From Ulva prolifera (taxonomy: Eukaryota > Chlorophyta > Ulvophyceae > Ulvales > Ulvaceae): 64,000 nt of DNA. Both the position numbers and the translations under genes were made by a program. Below, piece after piece: positions 47,901-61,000 of the stretch. The DNA lies in assembly GCA_023078555.1 (NCBI GenBank), contig CM041196.1, forward strand, positions 7,141,985-7,205,984, read 5' to 3'. Position 1 is the first letter of the stretch. Each line of letters opens with the position of its first letter. The notes below the pieces were generated by a model. It saw only the letters and a list, made by a program, of their open reading frames with translations, ran no database searches and was not told the DNA's origin.

Positions 47901-50900
47901 GTGGAGCTTACGCCCCCAAGGCTGATGTCGCGCATAGCATGCATGTGTGGCAGGTCGAACAGCGAGTCCTCCCCAGTGACAGGCGGGTGCAGCGCGGTGT
48001 CCGCCGCGGCCGCCGAGTCCTCGTCGGACGGGCGCGAGCCCTGATCCGCAGCCTCGGCACCGGCCGGGGCCGTCGTGCCTGGCCCATCGGGCATGATCTC
48101 AACAGCCGCCGGAGAGGACGGCGATGAAGGCATCGAGCCGATGCCGCTCGAGCTCGCGGCGCGGCCGCCGCGGTCACCGTCGGCGGAGCGCACCGACACG
48201 AAGTCTGACGCCTGGCCGGAGCCGCCGCCCGTCATTCGCGATGCGCCCTCGGTTGCTGTGAAGAACGCCGTCGCGCCGGTGTCCCCCCGGCCCGTCGCGT
48301 GCATGTCTGTGAAGGCGAAGCTCGGGTTCGCGGTCACGGCCTCGCTGCTGTCGAGCGTGCTGTACAGCGCGGGGGCCGCGTGCGCGCCCGCGACGCTCGC
48401 GTCGCCTGCGCCACCATCAGAGTCCACCGGCAGGTGGCCAGTGAACGCGGACATAGAAGGCGTCGGGGCGGAGGACGGGGACGGCGGCGACCGGAACATC
48501 GGGACGGACGAGGCGCTGGTAGTGGTGTTGGAGTTTTCGCCGCTCGCAGGGGACGGGGCAGCCGCGCTGCCCGATCGCGAGCGGGCCCACTCCGCCAGCG
48601 AGTCCGGCAGGGCCGACGGTGGCCGCGGCCGCGTGGGGCTACGGCGGCTGGTGGACCGCAGGATCGGCGTCCGCTCCGGGGAGTCCCACGGGGCGGGGTC
48701 CATGCTGCGGCTAGTCGGCAACGAGGCGGGCGTGGAGAGGCTGCCGCGGTGGCGGGCTGTGGTCTCGGGGGAGGGGCTGTGTACCGCGGCCGGGCGGCCC
48801 CGGCCGATCACACCCCGCGGGCGTGTGCTGCGGGCGCACGCCGCCTGCTCCCGCGCCATCTCCCGCGCGCTGAGGATGTCTGCGTCGCTGGCGGGTGCGT
48901 TGGCAAAGGCGACGGCACGGCGGCCGCGGGCGGCGGCACCGAGCGGCGAAGCGCTCCGTGCGCGCTCAAACGCCGCTCGTGCAACCACGGCGCCCGCCGC
49001 CGCGTGGCGCGTGATCGTGTCGCGGGCGCTCGGGCTCTGCTGCGCAAGCACACGCTCCAGCTCCGCGACCAGCGCCGTGTGCTGTGCGCTGCGGCCCTTC
49101 CTCCGCAACGGCAGCCGCGGCGAGCTGGCGTGCAGCCCCGCGCTGCGGACATCGCCACCCGGCTGCAGCGGCACACTCACCGCGTCGGCGCTATTGGCAG
49201 CACTGCCAATCGAAGCAAGGCCTGGCCATGCCGCAGCAGGGGCGCCCATCTGCAGCGGCGCCGATGCCGTCTGATCCCACACGTGCCGTGGCCTTGGGCC
49301 AGACGCCCCACCCTCCGAGCCGCTCGACGAGTACATCACCGATTCGACGCAGATGTCATTGCCATCGAGGTGGCGGCCGATGCGGTCGAAGCTCGATGAC
49401 GCACCGGGCGTCGGGCTGTCGCTGCTCGACGGCGCAGCCGCTGACGACGGCCTGCGCGCGCCGCTGCCGCCGCCCCGCGGCGGCCGGCGGCTCTGCGCGC
49501 GGGCCTGCGAGCGCGCATGTCGCACGGCTGCTGCCTCGAACTTCGCGCTGTCAGACGGCGCCAGCGCGGCCGCGGCGGCGCCGCTGCCGCTTGTGTGCGC
49601 GAGCCATGTGTCGCCGTCCGGGTCCACCGTCGAGAACTCCGCGAGCCCTGGGTACGAAGTCAGCAGCTGCATCGTGTTGGGCGCTGTGTTGCTCGTCGAC
49701 AGCAGCGGCGATGTCGGCGCCGCGGCTACCGGTGACACCGTTGCGAGCTCCTGTGTGTCCGCCGCATCATCCCGGCCGCCGTGCTCGCTGCCAATCACCG
49801 TCGCGCACGGAGTCACCTCCGTCGAGGACGGCGGGTATGACGGCGTGTATCCGCTCGCCCATGGCTCCGACAGGTTGCCAAGCGAGATGTCGGTCACCGA
49901 GCGCTCCCGCATGAGCACATGCGGCAACGCGCCAAGCATGCCCGCACCGCCCATGGCCGCCGCCGCTGGTGCCTGCATCGCGTCGGCCACGCGCACCGGC
50001 TCCCACTGCCCGGCGCTGCCGCTGCTCTGTCCGCTGCCGCTGCCACGGGTCCCCGGGCCATACGCCGACGCTGCGCCGATCGACAGCGGCCGGGGGTTGA
50101 TGAGCAGATCCGCCGCCGCGTGCGGAGGGATCTCCTGCCCAGCAATATCCTCCCCGACCGGCCCGTGCTGCCCGCACAGCGACGGCAGGGCCGCCGAGTC
50201 CAGCCACTCGGCGGCGCGCTCCTGGGCGCCAAACACGAGCCGGCCGCGGCCCTCGCCGAGACCCCTCCGCCCCGGCCCCCACGGCGCCGCCCGGCCAGCG
50301 CCCATCGGCGGCCGAGTCGCCGCAGCTACCCCGGCCTGCCCTGCCGCCTCCTCCCAGAGGCGCTGCGCCGACCCAGCGCCCTCCGCGTCCAACGGCAACA
50401 GCGCGCCGGAGGCCGATGCCTCGGTGTCCTCACCGCTGCCCACGTCAACATCGCCGCTGAGTTCCGCTGTCGGCTGCGGTGACACGTCCCCTACAGAGGT
50501 TCCTGCCGAGGAGCGGACGTCAGAGGAGCTGATGCGCCGGGTCGAGTCCTCCAGCGTGCCCTCCGGCTCTTCCAGCACCACCGGCATAAGATTCAGGCTG
50601 CGCTCGCTCTTGATCCGCCCGGGCATCGGTGGCGCGATCATCCCGCCGTCCCCGCCCTCCCCCGTCTCCACCTCCGACCGCGGCTCTAACATCCGCGCAA
50701 ACCCGGTGCCGCCATCGACGAACGCGCCCCCATCATCCACCTCACCCAGCTCAGCGCTCTCCGACACCGTCGGCAACGTCGGGAAAGCGCCGCTCGCGTT
50801 CGCATAGTGCATCGTCCCGGCCTCGTCAACGTACGCCGAGCGTGCGCCAGACGCGAGCGGTGCCTGCGGCATCCCGCCGTCTTCCAGGCATGCCTCCTCA

Positions 50901-52327
50901 TCCTCTTCCCCTTCTGCACCCGGCCACACGTCCCCCATCCCCGCACCCACCTCCATGCCCTCACTTAGCGCACCAGCCGAAAGCTCCTCCCCATGTATGG
51001 CGAACTCGCTGGAGTGGCCGGAGTACTCGGACCGTGCGGAGCGCCAGTCGGAGGGCGCCTCCTCGGAGAGGATCGACTGGGACGGCTCGGGGGAGTCGTC
51101 GAGGTAGAAGGGGGTGATCTCTCCGGCGGCGCGGACCGCGCCGCTGTCCTCATCGTGCAGGCCGCCGCCGCTGCCGTCGGGGATGCGGCCGGTGTCGCTG
51201 AGGGCGTCAGAGATGACGGAGGGCTCCGGGGTGATGCCGTTGCCGGTGTTGAGGGCTGCGGGGAGGAGCTGGGCGGCAGCGCTCGTCATGCTCGGGCGGC
51301 TGGGAGCGCTGTAGGCTGATTCCTGGGTGCCGACAACGATCAGGTCGTACACGCCCCTGCATGAGTCGAACCCGTCAGTGCCTTGAGGAAGCGGCATCGG
51401 AGGTGCTTGTGGGTGAGGACGGACTGCTTGAAGCGGTACCCGAGAGCTAACTCTGTGTCTGGTGGTCGAAGCGGGCGTGAACAGTATTGAACATGGTGTG
51501 GTCGGCATTAGGCTCGACTTGTTGGGCATCGGTGGACTACCATGGGGAGGCTGGAACCGCACATCTCACTGTCAGGGAAGCATGTCGAGAACGCCGGCGA
51601 TGGTGGAGCATTGCCCATGTTCCAGGTCAGGACCAGGATGCGGATGGGCTTCGCTTCTATGCGGTTGAGGTACTGCGCCTGCACTAGCAGCCGGCCACGC
51701 CTGTGGCCTTTGTGCTGGCAGTCCAGCCAGAATGGCTCAGACAGCGCGGTAGTGACAGAGTCCGCATCACTGCCATCCTGCATTCAGAATGCAACGTGTG
51801 CATAGGAAGTTTCATGCCTTTGAAGTTGCAGACGCGCCATTGTCACTTCGTGCATGGGTGGCACTACTACGCCACAGCCAGGAGAGGCCCCCCGCCGTGG
51901 CGACAGCGTATAACTTGACGTAGACACAGAGATCCAACACACACATGATGATGTTTTCATACCTTCTCCGGGTCCGCGCTGGGAATCAACCTGGCTTGGT
52001 CCAGGAGGCTGGGCAGGTCCGACGAAAATGAACACATAGAGCGCCGAAACCCAATTTTCAGCGGAGGAACCTTCACCACTTCAATCTGGACTGTACATCT
52101 GAGCGGTTTAGGATGCGGAAGATCCACAACAGACGTCAGCTGCCATTCGGGGCTGCTTTCTGCCCGCACCACCTTGCTCGATGTCTTGAAGGCCACCGTT
52201 GCGTCATCCTTCAGTAGTGATACGATGACTTGAGTGTCAGCAACATGACCGGCTGTTGTCCACAGGTTCTCGCCTCGTATGACATGCAGAGCCAGGCGGG
52301 TGATCTCCCGCTGCGGACAGCCGTTAC
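41972..52327 (-). CDS. C2-domain inositol polyphosphate 5-phosphatase with giant internal insertion, 5' end unresolved
   Basis: Exons in coding order are 51963-52327, 51563-51777, about 46550-51356, 45693-46133, 45223-45369, 44732-44929, 44238-44537, 43630-43849, 43021-43238, 42374-42594 and 41972-42089. They total roughly 2,400 residues; the 46550 border is approximate. Type II enzymes remove the 5-phosphate from phosphoinositides and inositol phosphates. An N-terminal C2-like domain (LALHVIRGENLW, RAESSPEWQL) precedes catalytic motifs in the known order: ILVLTWNMG, YDLIVVGTQES, MGQMRLV with VLARRDVM, FVNAHLAAH with ERN, FFLGDLNYRL, SYPPTFK, PAWCDRVLW and SDHKPV. A second C2-like region (LRLRHLKLPALRRG, MLRFKLSYETG) ends the protein. 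All catalytic residues appear intact. About 1,600 to 1,750 Ser/Ala/Pro/Gly-rich residues lie between the QES and VLARRDVM motifs, mostly in one 4.8-kb exon. Confidence 0.88.
45067..45135. repeat. Three tandem 23-bp repeats in a 5-phosphatase intron
   Basis: The unit CAGTCAGCCCCTTCACACGC followed by GGT is present three times without spacers, identical apart from the last base. It lies between the exons at 44732-44929 and 45223-45369. Confidence 0.95.
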
Positions 52328-55010
52328 CTGCATCAACAAAACTTCGAACTTTGAAATCTATGCACGTATGTGTTCAATGACTTGATGTAAAGGACTCTCG
52401 ATGTGGTAGCCATTTGAATGGCCGTTGTGAGCTGAACCCCTCGCATGAACATCGCAAGGACCAGCAAGCCCTGATTCAGCACCAAAACAAACAGAGAAAT
52501 ACTCTGGCACCGTTCACTGAGTTGAAGTGCAGCTGCCAGCACATCGATCTGGAGGACGTGCGTCTGCAACAACACGGCACTTGTGCGCACCTCCCATTCT
52601 TTTCACAGCTGTTTTACACCGACCATAGCACCATAAACTTCTTGAACAACTTGACTGGTGAGTGGGAGTTCAAGCGATGCGCATTCCAAAGCCAAATTGT
52701 ACCAACGCTGATGGGGCCCAGTGTCGACAGATCACCACCTGACTACAGCACCCGAAGAACACGTTCAGCAAGTTAAGATGATGAACGATCACTCTAAGCT
52801 GCAGAGACCAGTCGGGTAGCACAGTGCGCCCTCTCGTGACGCCCGACTGAGTAACATCGCCACCAAGGTGGTACTTTGCAACAGTGCAGCTGTATCGACG
52901 CTTGATCTGCAAAACTGCATTCTACTCTTTATCACGGGCATATCTCCACAGGCAACGAATAGGCTACGAAATCCTTGGCACGCGTGGATGCCGTAAGCTT
53001 GAAAGCGCTGACAACTCAGGCGGAGATGCATGCAGTTGTGCTTGCGGTTGAACACATCCGCGTGAGCGCTGTAATATGTTGTAATCTGATTGATGCTTCA
53101 GAAGCATACTTCCGAGGTGCAGCAAATACCTGAACAGGTGGGCGAGCTTGACACAGCCACCGGGGTGCCTAAAGGCGCTTTCTCGCGAGTCAGTGAACTG
53201 TCCGGCGGGCTCCTGCGTAGCGGCTACCCACTGAGGCTAGTTCAGTCTACCGGACGGTAACAGAACACCAGCGGGGCCCTGTAGGAATCACACATCTTTT
53301 CGCAGCTATGCGGTTGGAACCGCACGCCTGCCGATGGTACTGGCGCTGATGCTCCCGCTTGACACCAAACCATGACCGCCGAACCGTACGCGTGCCCATT
53401 GGCGGGAACGCTCCTGGTTTTTTGTACCCACTGATGTTGACGACGCTCACCTGTCAACATTCCCACACCCACTTGGCCACAACCTTTTTGATTGCAACAC
53501 CATTGGGACCCATGATGGCCGTATGCGGGTACGTTTGCCTAGACAGCTCGTGCAGGGTTACGCGACACAGCAGACCGGAATGATGCCGCGCAGTCTTTCA
53601 CATCTCGACCTTGACACCATCGGTCCTCTTGTGCTATAGCAGAGGTAGTGCAGGTACCGGTGCATGCGAAATCCAGCTGCGCGGGATGCTTTTTGACTTG
53701 TTTGACCGCTTAAACTGCGCAAGCTGCAGCTGTCCGACCGCGCAGAGCAGCGATCACGAAGCTGTGGAGCTCACAGCCGTACAAATCCGAAACAGCATCC
53801 GCGTGCAAGTAACTTGTGTACTTGCGCATATCGTCCTGGTACCGGCAAGATCACCGCGATGTACACAATCGCAACGGCACAGTGTGTGCGTCCTGGTGCC
53901 AGCCGCTAGTGAACGGTCACCGCCACCGCAGCGCCAAGATCCCCACACAAATTCCCGACTGCGAGTGCTGGCTTTGACCGGATCTGGAGCATTTGTTGCA
54001 CAGATGCTGCCTAGTTGGAATCGGACTTCGCGATGTCACGTCGTGAGCGCAGGCTGCATTACGAGTTCATGCGCCTGAGGCATGGTTCCTGTAGACAAAT
54101 CAATGCCGTCAATGTGTTATTTATGTTCAGTTCCGGGATCATGTTGCGTCTCAGAGAGATTCTGGCATCCCGATCGGTCTCATCACAATTCCGGACAATG
54201 ACCACTCCCCAGCAAGCCCCATGATGCCGAATTATCCATTAACGACACGTCTTTTATCTGTGCCGGTCGGCGTGTTGCATCGGCGAGCCTTGTGAAAGTG
54301 CTGTGCCCAGGCCCGTTATGCACAGGCACGTACTCTTCGGGCGTCAAGCGAGTGCTTTCCCATCAGGCAGTCTTCCGGCACCACGCTCGACGGCACGCGT
54401 AGCATGTGAGGCAAGCGAGCCATCAACAACGTTTACGCAGGGTGCTCTGGCATTTCACTCGGCCAAGCCACCAAGTAGACATGTGATCTGGTACTCTTGG
54501 CTCACGGGGCTCATCCGCAGCAGCACTGCTGAGCATGTGCAGAACGTGTACAGCTTTCTGTGCTGCAGCCACATGTCCATCTGACTATTCAGTACAGCAC
54601 AAGCAAAAGGCATGACATGTTGAAGTACCATCCACGTGGTTGCACAGAGATGCAGATCGCCCATCCCATGTCTGTGAGTGCAGCTGGGCCCAGGCTACCC
54701 CCGCAGCTGCGCAGCTGCAGTCATGGTAGAGGCACACATCGCACGCATGCACAGCATGCACTAAGCCAACCCAACGGTTCTCAACCTATTCCCCTGTATC
54801 TGTGGCACGGCCAGAGCACTCTCACACCGCCCAGGAGCGGGGCCATGCAACCACGGAAAGAGACGCGAGCAGCACTCCTCCACAACGGCAACATCCGCCA
54901 CACTTACTCATGACACACACGTTGCTGCCGCAGCCGGGCCACACACCGGCACGCCCCTCCGCCGAGTCCACCCTCATAGCAGGCGCGGGAGGGCGGGGCT
55001 GCAGCGGCGC
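52328..55010. other. Interval upstream of the 5-phosphatase, downstream of kinase 3
   Basis: The proximal part should contain the missing 5' exons of the 5-phosphatase. One candidate - strand exon is 52793-52906, described separately. Another is a short frame near 52500-52565 reading THVLQIDVLAAALQLSER between an AG and a GT. From about 53.5 to 55 kb no coding sequence is recognised. A 63-codon + strand frame from the ATG at 54033 (MSRRERRLHYEFMRLRHG) is unsupported. The 3' UTR of kinase 3 lies next to 55010. Confidence 0.5.
52793..52906 (-). CDS. Candidate upstream exon of the 5-phosphatase gene
   Basis: Bounded by TTTTGCAG and a GTGATC donor, it reads 38 codons in one frame, including KRRYSCTVAKYHLGGD and VLPDWSLQLR. 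The -P-W- segment resembles the middle strands of a C2 domain. It ends in phase 0 whereas the next firm exon (51963-52327) begins in phase 1, so at least one more exon would be needed between them. Confidence 0.3.
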
Positions 55011-58000
55011 CTACGCGAACCAGGTCTCCGTGCTGCGGCCGTCGGCGAAGATGGCCATGCAGTGGCGGTGGAACGAGTCGAGGCTCGCGCGGCGGGAGGG
55101 CTCGCGCTGCAGCAGCTGCAGGAGGGGTGGCCGGAAGGCCCCGAGCAGGCGGCGGTCGCCCTCCTGAAGCTCCTCCCACGGCAGCGGCTTCGCCCCGAGC
55201 AGCTGCGCCAGCACCTGCACAGCACCCTCGATCAAGCACTGCCGTTCTGTGACAAAACAATGCTGTCTATGACTGCCACACATCTGCATGTTGCTGCGAT
55301 GTCCCTGCACCTGCTTGTCAAAGGTAGGCACTGTGACGACATGCAGCACCACGGCGCGCAGCCGCTGTCTACATCGCCTTGTCTGTGAATCGGCGTTCTC
55401 AGGGGCCACAGAGCCAAGCTGCTCTCAGTTGCGCGTCGCTGCAATCGATACATCGGCCCGGAAACGGCACCGCACGGCCCCGCACGTCCGGACGTGCTCA
55501 ATGGCACACAGCCCGCGTGGCCGCTGCAGGCCTGGCAGGGGCAGAGCGCCAGGAAGGCTTGCACTCGGCTGACACTGGCGCTGCATGGCAGTGCACCACA
55601 GCCACTGCGTGGCAGTGCACCACAGCCACTGCGTGGCAGTGCACCACAGCCACTGCATGACAGTGCACCACAGCCAGGCTCTGTCGATCCTGTTTGCGGA
55701 TCACGCCGCCGGTCTCAGGCGAGGTATGGCACCTGCTCAACAGCGGCTGCTGCGCAGGAGGACACCGGATAATGAGGCCGTTTGAATGCGGCGTTGGCGA
55801 CGGCCGCTGGCCACGGCCTCGCACGCAATGCACACTTGTCGCCACACCGGCACTGGCGGTTGTGGCATCACGTATCCAGAGGACCGTGGTAACGCCGGCT
55901 ACTGGCATCGAGCCACCGAGTGGCTTCAGCTGCGCTGTGCTGAGCCCGCTCCATGAGCATTACATGCCGAGCTGCGTACGCGCCACTGGCGTGCCTGAGA
56001 GCATGCATTGCATGCCATGCGTGCTGCCAGCGCACTGCCACGCACTCCTTGCCAGAACGGCGACACCAGGCGTGGTGTACCAGACCACAGTGCCACCGAA
56101 GCGGAGAAACGAGGAGGGGCAGATGCGCAGTGTCATGCTGGTGCTCCGTGCTCCGTGCTGTGCTGTGCTGTGCTGTGCGGAGCGGCGCACCTCGTCGCGG
56201 CCCAGCACGGCGACATCGAGCGCCGGCCGGCCGGTGAGCACCTCGAACGCCATCACGCCCAGCGCCCACGCGTCCACGGCCTCGGCGGCGGTGGCGTGGC
56301 TGCGGGCGGCGACCGTCGCCTGCACCGACTCTGGGGGGGCGTACCGGAGGGCCGCGGCCAGCGGCGCGGAGTCTCCGATGCGCGCCGCCGCCGCGTAGTC
56401 CGTAATCACCCAGCGGCCCTGCCGCGGCAGCCGCAGCACGTGGCCGGGCTTGAGGTCGCGGTGCGCGTACCCCGCAGCGTGCAGCGCGCACAGCGCCTGC
56501 GCCACCTCGTCTATGGCCTGCATGTCAGCGCTGGGTGGCAGTGCTCCCCTGGGCTGCAGACCATCACTCAGACTCGGACCCTCGACACTTCATACATGGA
56601 ATCCGGCAGGTGGTCAATCAAAACCAAATCGCAGCAGAAATACACCGTATCGCCAGGCGGGGGAGCGGCCAAAGGGGACTGTTGTGGAGGCCCGGTCCCG
56701 CGCTGCGCAGGCTACTGAATTTCATTGCGGCCAGGAAGCAGAGGGAGGGGGTGTGCGCACCCGCATAGACGCCCAGATGTCCGGCTTCTCCCACCTGCGC
56801 CACTCGTCCAGCGACTGCCCACGCTCGAGCGCCAGCAGCGGCGGCAGCGGGCGGCCGACACCGTCGCGCACCGCGCCGCCGTCGTTCGCGGTCATCGCCT
56901 CGGCCGGCGGCAGCGTGGCGGCGAGCGGCGGCGCGGCGCGCACGGCCGCCTCCGCGTCGTACGCCGCCCGCGCCAGGAAGAACTTGAGCGCGACCTGCCC
57001 CTTGCCGTCGCCGTCGCGCGCAAACTGCACCACCGACTGCCCTGCACCAGCCCCCGACACATTGACAGCAGTTGCAAGATGCACTGTTAGCAAGACACTG
57101 TGTGTGCGGGCATCGCCTTTCGACTCGGACAGAGCTGTATCCTCAAACATGATGGAACATATGGCATCGGAATGCGGCCCGCGACATGCATGGCTGTCGC
57201 AGCTCCGCTACTGTCACCAGTTCGTCATCTGTGCACACAATCAGAGCAACGGGCCTCTGCCGGCCGGCGGTCTGTAGCCTGGGATGGCTCGGGCCGGGGC
57301 CGCTCCGAGCATGTGTGCACCAACCCCAGTGGCCCGTGTATGTTGCTGTTCAGCCTGGGGAACGCTCAAGAGCACCAGGGAGTTCCGGTCAGTCAGTCAA
57401 TATCTGTGTTTCTGGCCCACGCCGCCACGGCTGCGACCGGGTGTGCCCGTTCTTGTCACAGGGATATCGGCCGGCGGGAAGCAGATACACGCTGAGGCAC
57501 ACATGTGCAGCACATCATGTCAGGCCAGGCCAGGGCTGAAGCGGATTCTGCGCTCACACCAAAACAGACACAGCGCAGAGCGAGGGTCATGCCCCACGAC
57601 GGCGCACGAGGAAGGTGGGGAACGGGCGCACCCCCTTGGTGCCGCTGCGAAGGCCCCAGCAGCACAAAGCGCTGGCCCTGCAGCGGCAGCGGCTGCCCCT
57701 GCAGCGAGTCCAGCTGCGCGCACAGCTCCTCCCGCAGCCGCTCCTGTGCCGCGTGCTGCGCCGTCACCTCCTGCAGCGCCAGCGACTGCACCCCCGACGA
57801 GCCGTGCGCGCTGCCGCTGCCGCCGCCCGCCGCCGCCGCGTCGTTCCGCGTCGTCAGGCCGGCGACCGTAAACGCGACGGTTGCGGTATCGGCCGGGTCG
57901 TACGGCCGGTACGCCGAGGGGGGCGTGCCAGAAGGGGCCAGGTACCATGACCCCACGGACGCGCGGCTGCGGTGCCGCGGCTCCCCCCCGGCCGCGGACG

Positions 58001-61000
58001 GCGTGCCGCCGAACCCTGGCGAGCTCGGCGTGCCGGGGGTGGCCGGCTGCCCGCCGTCGCCCAGGAACGGGCTCCCCGGGGGCATGCTGCGCGCTGGAGA
58101 CCGCCCGTCTGACACGGCCGTGGACGCGAAGCTCGCGCCGGACGGCTGCACGAGTGCCGCGCTTGTGGTCACGCCGGCCTTGCCTGCGGCAGCACCGGCC
58201 GACGAGAACGACGCGCGGGACTTTGCGGTCTGTGGAAACGGCTCAGATTTCTCTGACGCTGCCGCGCCAGCAGCGGTGGGTTGGGATGGTTCCTCGGCAG
58301 CTGCTGTGGCAGCGCGCTTGCGCCGGCGCCGCCGCGCAACGACCAGGAGGGCTAGAACGGCCACGATCGCCACCGCAAGGAGCGCAGCCACGACCGTCGC
58401 GATGATGACTGTGGTGTTATCATCGTCGTCGCCGCGATCGCCACCCGGCCCCCCGGCGCCCGTACCGATCACCTCTCGCTGCAACACCAGCGCCCGCGGC
58501 CGCGCCTCCGCCGGCAACTCCACCTCCCCCGGCACCAGCAGCGCCGAGATGTTGTGCAGCAGCGACCCCGGAGCACACGTCGGGATGTCCACGGCCGTCA
58601 AGACTACCGTCGTCGGCGTGTCCACGGGTGCCGACAGCACCACCTGCTCTGCGTCAACCACCCCCGCCCCGGACACGTTCCCGGGGGCTGCGGGGGCGCC
58701 TCCGTCACCTAGCATGAGCGAGAGCTGCGTTGCGTCGCGGAGGGTCTGCACGACCTCCCCCTCCGGCGCCGCGGCGCGCAGGTCAGCGGCGGCGACGGTG
58801 CGCGGGATGATGTGGATGGACAGCAAGTCGTACACCTCCTCGGCGGACAGCTCGTTCTGCGCGTGGGCATACAGCAAGCCGTTGAGGTGCTCTCGCGGTG
58901 GCAGCAGCACGGTTATATTGGCGGCTGCGTCCCTCAGGAGGCTCAGTTCGGAGGGGGGCGCCACCTGCAGCACACACATGCACGCCGTGTGAGCAAACCT
59001 CCACGGCTCTCTCTTTGCAAAGCACAGCAACGGCGTGCATGCGCCTAGTCGCACGCATGCAGCGACATCTGTGGACCTGTGCTTGTCTCCGAATGGGCTC
59101 GACGGAACTGCGGTGAAGCATCCTGATGCACCGAGCACATGCATACAGGGGCACACATGTACTCAATGAAGTCTTCCAGGCAGCGGTGGCGTGGCGGACA
59201 TGAAGCAGAACATGTGCGGAGGCACATGCGCCGCATGTCATGCTGCGAGGAGCAGCAGTGCGACTTGTGCCGCATGCACAACCCCGTTGGCAGCCCCAGC
59301 GATGGCGATGCCGCCAACGTGCCGTGTGTCCAGTGCGCCGCGGCGGAGCAGACTCTGGAGAGGCGCACCCGCTGAACGACGGAGGTCACGATGTCGAAGA
59401 ACTCGGGGGCCGCGCCCCGCAGCGTGTCCAGCACGTGCTCGCAGCGACGCTCCTCGTCGACTCCGAGGACCACGTCCCCGACGTCCGGAGTTGTGTCCAC
59501 CACACCCACTGTCACGTCGCCGGCGTCCGCCGGGGATGCCGGCGGGGGGTCCGCCGGGGGCGCGACTGACGGCGCTGGGCCCCCTGACACTGGAGGCACG
59601 GTGCCTGGGGGAGCATCTCCTGAAAGGGGTACAGCAGCGTCAGGGTCCACGTCAGGATCGACGTCAGGGTCCACATCGGGGTCCACATCAGGCAGCTGTG
59701 GGACTACCCCAGTAGGGGTTGGATCTGCAGGGGTCTCAGGCTGGGCTGTGGGCTGCGGGGCTGTCGGCGTTGGCTGCGTCGGCGTCGTGGCTGGGGTGGT
59801 CGGGGTTGCGTCGGGGGTTTCTGCTGGAGTGGCGGGAGGACCGGCATCTCCATCCAGCGGGTCGTCGGCTGGGGTGGAGGGGGTGCCCGCTGGCGTCGAG
59901 GGTGTGTCTACAGGGGTGATGGGGGTTGTACCTGTCGGAGTGTCGGGTGAGTCAACAGGCGTTGTCGGTGTCGTGTCAACAGGCGTCGTTGGGGCAGGGT
60001 CGACAGGCGTCGTCGGCGCGGGGTCGACAGGCGTTGTCGGCGCCGTGTCCACAGGCGTTGTCGGTGTCGCATCTACAGGCGTCGTTGGGGCCGGGTCCAC
60101 GGGCGTGGTCGGCGCGGGGTCGACAGGCGTTGTCGGCGCCGGGTCCACGGGCGTGGTCGGCTCCGGATCTACAGGTGTTGTCGGCGCCGGGTCCACGGGC
60201 GTGGCCGGCGCCGGATCCACAGCCGTCGTCGGCGCCGGGTCCACGGGTGTGGCCGGCGCCGGATCTACAGGTATCGTCGGCGCCGGGTCCACGGGCGTGG
60301 CCGGCGCCGGGTCCACGGGCGTGGTCGGCGCCGGATCTACAGGTATCGTCGGCGCCGGGTCTACGGGCGTGGCCGGCGCCGGATCCACAGCCGTCGTCGG
60401 CGCCGGGTCCACGGGCGTGGCCGGCGCCGGATCTACAGGTATCGTCGGCGCCGGGTCTACGGGCGTGGCCGGCGCCGGATCCACAGCCGTCGTCGGCGCC
60501 GGGTCCACGGGCGTGGCCGGCGCCGGATCTACAGGTATCGTCGGCGCCGGGTCCACGGGCGTGGTCGGCGTCCCCGCGGTGGGCGGCAAAGTCGCCGGAG
60601 GATCTGTAGCAGGAGGGGAACTGTCAGGGTCACTGGGGGCCGTTGGCGCTGATGTTGTCGGAGCGTCTGTAGGGGTCGGAGTGTCAGGCGCGGAGCTCGG
60701 CGGAAGGGGCGTGTCCGGTGCAGCGTCCGGCAACGGCTGTCCTGCCGGCGCATCCGGGGATGCTGGCGTGGCAGGCGCGTCAGACGGAACCACGGGGACC
60801 ACAGGAGAATCGCTAGGAACGTCTGGGGTGGCTGAGGTATCCACAGGTGCAGCAGGGGTAGTCGGGGCTGTTGCGGGTGGCACCGGCTCGGCGGGCTCCT
60901 CCGGGACAACGGCTGGGGGAGCACCGGACGGCACCGTGTCCATAGGGGTAGTCGCCGAGGTGGTGGTGGCGGGCTCTGGCGTATCTGCATGTGCAGGGCA

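Noticed and set aside
46509-50807. Long + strand open frames (384, 399 and 484 codons) opposite the large 5-phosphatase exon
   Set aside because: They mirror a GC-rich exon with few stop codons, show no homology or splice structure, and overlap an exon anchored by the YDLIVVGTQES motif.
55581-55676. Possible CRISPR-like array or coding repeat
   Set aside because: Four contiguous 24-bp copies without spacers inside a phase-defined intron; it is a simple tandem repeat.
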